Of a DNA stretch of 64,000 nucleotides, positions 61,542 through 64,000 are shown piece by piece. The DNA is from Frondihabitans sp. PAMC 28766 (lineage in GTDB: Bacteria > Actinomycetota > Actinomycetes > Actinomycetales > Microbacteriaceae). The notes below the pieces were generated by a model. That model was not told the DNA's origin and searched no databases. It saw only the letters and a list, made by a program, of their open reading frames with translations. Every line of letters begins with the position of its first letter. Position 1 is the first letter of the stretch. Made by a program: the position numbers and the translations under genes. Location: contig NZ_CP014513.1 of the NCBI RefSeq assembly GCF_001577365.1, positions 3,286,001 to 3,350,000 on the forward strand, written 5' to 3'.

Positions 61542-62447
61542 ATGAGCGACCAGCGAGACCAATACACCTTCGGCGACCCGACCACCCGCTACCCGACGAT
61601 CCGGCCGCCGGTGCAGCAGCAGCCCGAGCCGGGCATTCAGAGCGAGATGACGCCGGTACCCGACCTCGGCGAGAGCACCTACCGCGGCACGGGGCGCCTC
61701 ACCGGCCGCAAGGCGCTCATCACCGGCGCCGACTCCGGCATCGGGGCGGCCGTCGCGATCGCGTTCGCTCGCGAGGGCGCCGACGTGACGCTGTCGTATC
61801 TCCCCGAAGAGGAGAGCGACGCCCTGCACGTCGTCGAGCAGATCGAGGCGGCAGGATCGAAAGCGGTCACCGTCCCAGGCGACCTCACCGACCCCGCCCA
61901 CTGCCGCGACCTCGTGCAGAGGGCCGTCGACGGCATGGGCGGCCTCGATGCCATCGTGAACGTGGCCGGCAAGCAGGTCTGGCAGAAGAGCATCGAGGAC
62001 ATCACCGACGAGCAGTTCGATCAGACCTTCAAGACCAACGTCTACGCACCGTTCTGGATCATCAAGGCGGCGCTGCCGCACCTGGAGCCAGGCTCGACCA
62101 TCGTGAACACCGCGTCGCTCGAGGCTTACGTGCCGGCCCCCGACCGGCTCGACTACGCGACGACGAAGGGCGCGATCAACAACTTCTCGAAGGGGCTGGC
62201 GCAGCAGCTGATCTCGAAGGGGATCCGCGTGAACGTCGTCGCCCCGGGGCCGACCTGGTCGGTGCTGCAGGTGACGGGCGGGGTCGATCCTGACACCCTG
62301 CCGGAGTTCGGCTCGAGCGAGTCGCCCATGGGCCGCGCCGGTCAGCCGGCCGAGCTGGCGCCGGCGTACGTGTTCTTGACGAGCGCCGAGTCGAGCTTCG
62401 TGGCCGGCGACACGCTCAACGTGAACGGCGGCATGGTGACACCCTGA
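61542..62447 (+). CDS. short-chain dehydrogenase/reductase with N-terminal extension
   Basis: This 301-residue SDR has the NADP motif ALITGADSGIGAAVAIAFA starting at about residue 58, NVAGKQVW, and the catalytic Ser with Tyr-x-x-x-Lys (NTASLEAYVPAPDRLDYATT ending in KGA). The ~50-residue N-terminal extension (TRYPTIRPPVQQQPEPGIQS) is typical of the general stress-type/YhdF subgroup. TAGCGT at 61530-61535 is 6 nt before the ATG. Substrate unknown. Confidence 0.92.
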   Translation: MSDQRDQYTFGDPTTRYPTIRPPVQQQPEPGIQSEMTPVPDLGESTYRGTGRLTGRKALITGADSGIGAAVAIAFAREGADVTLSYLPEEESDALHVVEQIEAAGSKAVTVPGDLTDPAHCRDLVQRAVDGMGGLDAIVNVAGKQVWQKSIEDITDEQFDQTFKTNVYAPFWIIKAALPHLEPGSTIVNTASLEAYVPAPDRLDYATTKGAINNFSKGLAQQLISKGIRVNVVAPGPTWSVLQVTGGVDPDTLPEFGSSESPMGRAGQPAELAPAYVFLTSAESSFVAGDTLNVNGGMVTP

Positions 62448-62482
62448 CCTCGCGCCGACCGGTCGGGGCCACACTGGCAGAG

Positions 62483-64000
62483 GTGACCGACAAGACGAGC
62501 ACGACCAGCGAGAAGACAGCCGCCACCGACCTCACCGCCGTTGACACCTGGTGGCGCGCCGCCAACTACCTCACCGTGGGTCAGATCTATCTGATGGACG
62601 ACCCGCTGCTGCAGAACGAGCTGACGCCTGCGCAGATCAAGCCGAGGCTGCTGGGCCACTGGGGCACCTCCCCCGCTCTGAATCTGGTCTACGCGCACCT
62701 GAATCGTGTGATCGTGCGCGACCAGCGCGAGATGATCTACGTCTGCGGGCCCGGCCACGGCGGCCCCGCAATGGTCGCGAACGCGTGGCTCGACGGCACA
62801 TACTCCGAGCTGGTGCCGGATGTCTCGCGCGACAGGTCGGGCATGCAGCGTCTGTTCAAGCAGTTCTCGTTCCCCGGGGGGATCCCGTCGCACGACGCCC
62901 CGAACGTGCCCGGGTCGATCAACGAGGGCGGCGAGCTCGGCTACTCGCTCTCGCACGCGTACGGGGCGGTGCTCGACAACCCCGACCTCATCGCTGTCTG
63001 CGTCGTGGGCGACGGCGAGGCCGAGACCGGGCCCCTGGCCGCCAGCTGGCACGCGAACAAGCTGATCGATGCGGCGCACGACGGTGCAGTCCTCCCGATC
63101 CTGAACCTCAACGGCTACAAGATCGCGAACCCGACGATTCTGGCGCGCATCGACGAGGGCGAGCTGCTGCAGTTGTTCCGTGGCTACGGCTACGACCCGA
63201 TCGTGGTGGCCGGCGGGTACGACGGCGAAGACCCGATGCGGGTGCACGAGCGGATGGCCGCGGCGATCGACGAGTCTCTGGAGAAGATCGACGCGGCACA
63301 GGCTGCGGCCCGGGCAGCCGCTGCCGACGGAACCTCCGATGCCACGGGCAGCGACATGACGGCCTCCGGGCAGTCGGACGGGCCCCACGACGCCGCCCGC
63401 CCGGCCTGGCCGATGATCATCCTGCGCACCCCGAAGGGCTGGACCGGCCCTAAGTTCGTCGACGGCGAGCCGGTCGAGAACACCTGGCGCGCCCACCAGG
63501 TGCCGCTGCCGAACGTGCGCGAGAACCCCGAGCACCTCAAGCAGCTGGTCGAATGGATGCAGTCGTACGACCCGTCCGCGCTCTTCGGCGACGACGGCAT
63601 CCCCACCGACGCCCTGGCCTCCCTCAAGCCCCACGGTGACGCCCGCATGAGCGCAACCCCGTTCGCCAACGGCGGCCGCATCCGCACCGACCTGCGGCTC
63701 TCCGACTTCCGGGCCCACGGCATCGACACGGCAGGATCCCGGACGGTCACTGCCTCCGCCACGCACGGCGCAGGCTCGTGGCTGGCCGACATCATCCGCG
63801 ACAACCCGTCGACGTTCCGGCTGTTCGGCCCCGACGAAACCGTGTCGAACAAGCTCGACGCCGTCTTCGACGTGACGAACCGCTCGTGGGCGGCGCACAT
63901 CCTCGAGAGCGACCTCAACCTGGCGCACACGGGCCGCGTGACCGAGGTGCTCAGCGAGCACCTGCTGCAGGGCATGCTCGAGGGCTACCTGCTGACCGGG
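62483..64000 (+). CDS. xfp: xylulose-5-phosphate/fructose-6-phosphate phosphoketolase, 5' part
   Basis: The first 506 residues are in the window and the gene runs off the right edge. It cleaves xylulose 5-phosphate (and fructose 6-phosphate) to acetyl phosphate using TPP. Family motifs: GHWGTSPALNLVYAHLNR, GPGHGGPAM, SHDAPNVPGSINEGGELGYS and VVGDGEAETGPL (TPP metal site). A low-complexity insertion of about 25 residues lies before RPAWPMIILRTPKGWTGPK. The GTG at 62483 follows the SDR stop by 35 nt, so the two may be co-transcribed. Confidence 0.93.
   Translation, partial: MTDKTSTTSEKTAATDLTAVDTWWRAANYLTVGQIYLMDDPLLQNELTPAQIKPRLLGHWGTSPALNLVYAHLNRVIVRDQREMIYVCGPGHGGPAMVANAWLDGTYSELVPDVSRDRSGMQRLFKQFSFPGGIPSHDAPNVPGSINEGGELGYSLSHAYGAVLDNPDLIAVCVVGDGEAETGPLAASWHANKLIDAAHDGAVLPILNLNGYKIANPTILARIDEGELLQLFRGYGYDPIVVAGGYDGEDPMRVHERMAAAIDESLEKIDAAQAAARAAAADGTSDATGSDMTASGQSDGPHDAARPAWPMIILRTPKGWTGPKFVDGEPVENTWRAHQVPLPNVRENPEHLKQLVEWMQSYDPSALFGDDGIPTDALASLKPHGDARMSATPFANGGRIRTDLRLSDFRAHGIDTAGSRTVTASATHGAGSWLADIIRDNPSTFRLFGPDETVSNKLDAVFDVTNRSWAAHILESDLNLAHTGRVTEVLSEHLLQGMLEGYLLTG

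Noticed and set aside
1..64000. tRNA, rRNA, insertion sequences, prophage or integrative element
   Set aside because: I found no cloverleaf-like sequence with CCA-type ends, no transposase or integrase gene and no long terminal inverted repeats. GC content and codon use look uniform.

Overview
The window is chromosomal DNA of a very GC-rich, Gram-positive actinobacterium, most likely a member of the Microbacteriaceae. The reasons are the strong G/C bias at third codon positions, frequent GTG starts, many start codons with a -10 box 6-7 nt upstream (the layout of leaderless mRNAs), and core genes typical of that family (otsA-otsB, ilvD-ilvB-ilvN-ilvC, an AnsP-type permease, polyamine ABC genes, phosphoketolase). 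I see no rRNA, tRNA, integrase, transposase or CRISPR array. The genus cannot be fixed from the sequence alone.

Layout. 0-2.4 kb: mtlD (mannitol-1-phosphate dehydrogenase) coupled to two membrane proteins. 2.4-7.7 kb: the branched-chain amino acid genes ilvD-ilvB-ilvN-ilvC on the minus strand, closed by a perfect hairpin. 8.5-9.2 kb: a higBA toxin-antitoxin module with a visible promoter and operator. 9.3-12.4 kb: a fructosamine-kinase-like gene with otsA-otsB (trehalose). 12.5-22.6 kb: CorA, a sugar-phosphate isomerase, small membrane proteins, an asparagine-type permease, gamma-carbonic anhydrase, glutathione peroxidase, NadE, an MFS exporter, a TMEM175-type channel, a methyltransferase and a YbjQ protein. 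22.7-27.7 kb: a 14-helix drug exporter, then a LysR regulator leading into two class-A-type serine hydrolases. 27.7-42.7 kb: mostly single metabolic genes (epoxide hydrolase, oxidoreductases, DedA, a GH16-like secreted glucanase, VOC proteins, a TetR/reductase pair, acetyltransferases, Lrp), with a frameshifted glycerate kinase and a short frameshifted gene. 42.7-52.3 kb: a glycoside locus (GH1, a family-5 ABC transporter with a fused double ATPase, LacI, GH13). 53.1-58.8 kb: a potA-D-B-C polyamine transporter with a divergent amine oxidase. 58.8-59.3 kb: an unusual repeat region. 59.4-64 kb: flavin monooxygenase, VOC protein, SDR and the 5' part of a phosphoketolase.

How genes work together. 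The LacI regulator, a perfect 14-bp operator lying over the -10 box of the solute-binding protein gene, the transporter and the GH1 enzyme form a substrate-induced uptake and hydrolysis unit. The four pot genes overlap by 4 nt each and face an oxidase likely to use what they import. The ilv genes give the isoleucine/valine pathway in order of transcription, not of reaction.

The main unusual structures are: (1) an 18-bp palindrome (CTCAACTACGAAGTTGAG and close variants) found eight times, six of them in a 33-bp tandem array behind the amine oxidase and one forming the stop codon of glycerate kinase; (2) a duplicated gene 3' end beside that array; (3) long perfect or near-perfect palindromes at convergent gene junctions, or stop codons sharing one CTAG; (4) sixteen genes with a -10 box 6-7 nt from the start codon; (5) several perfect operator-like palindromes; and (6) three genes broken by small indels.
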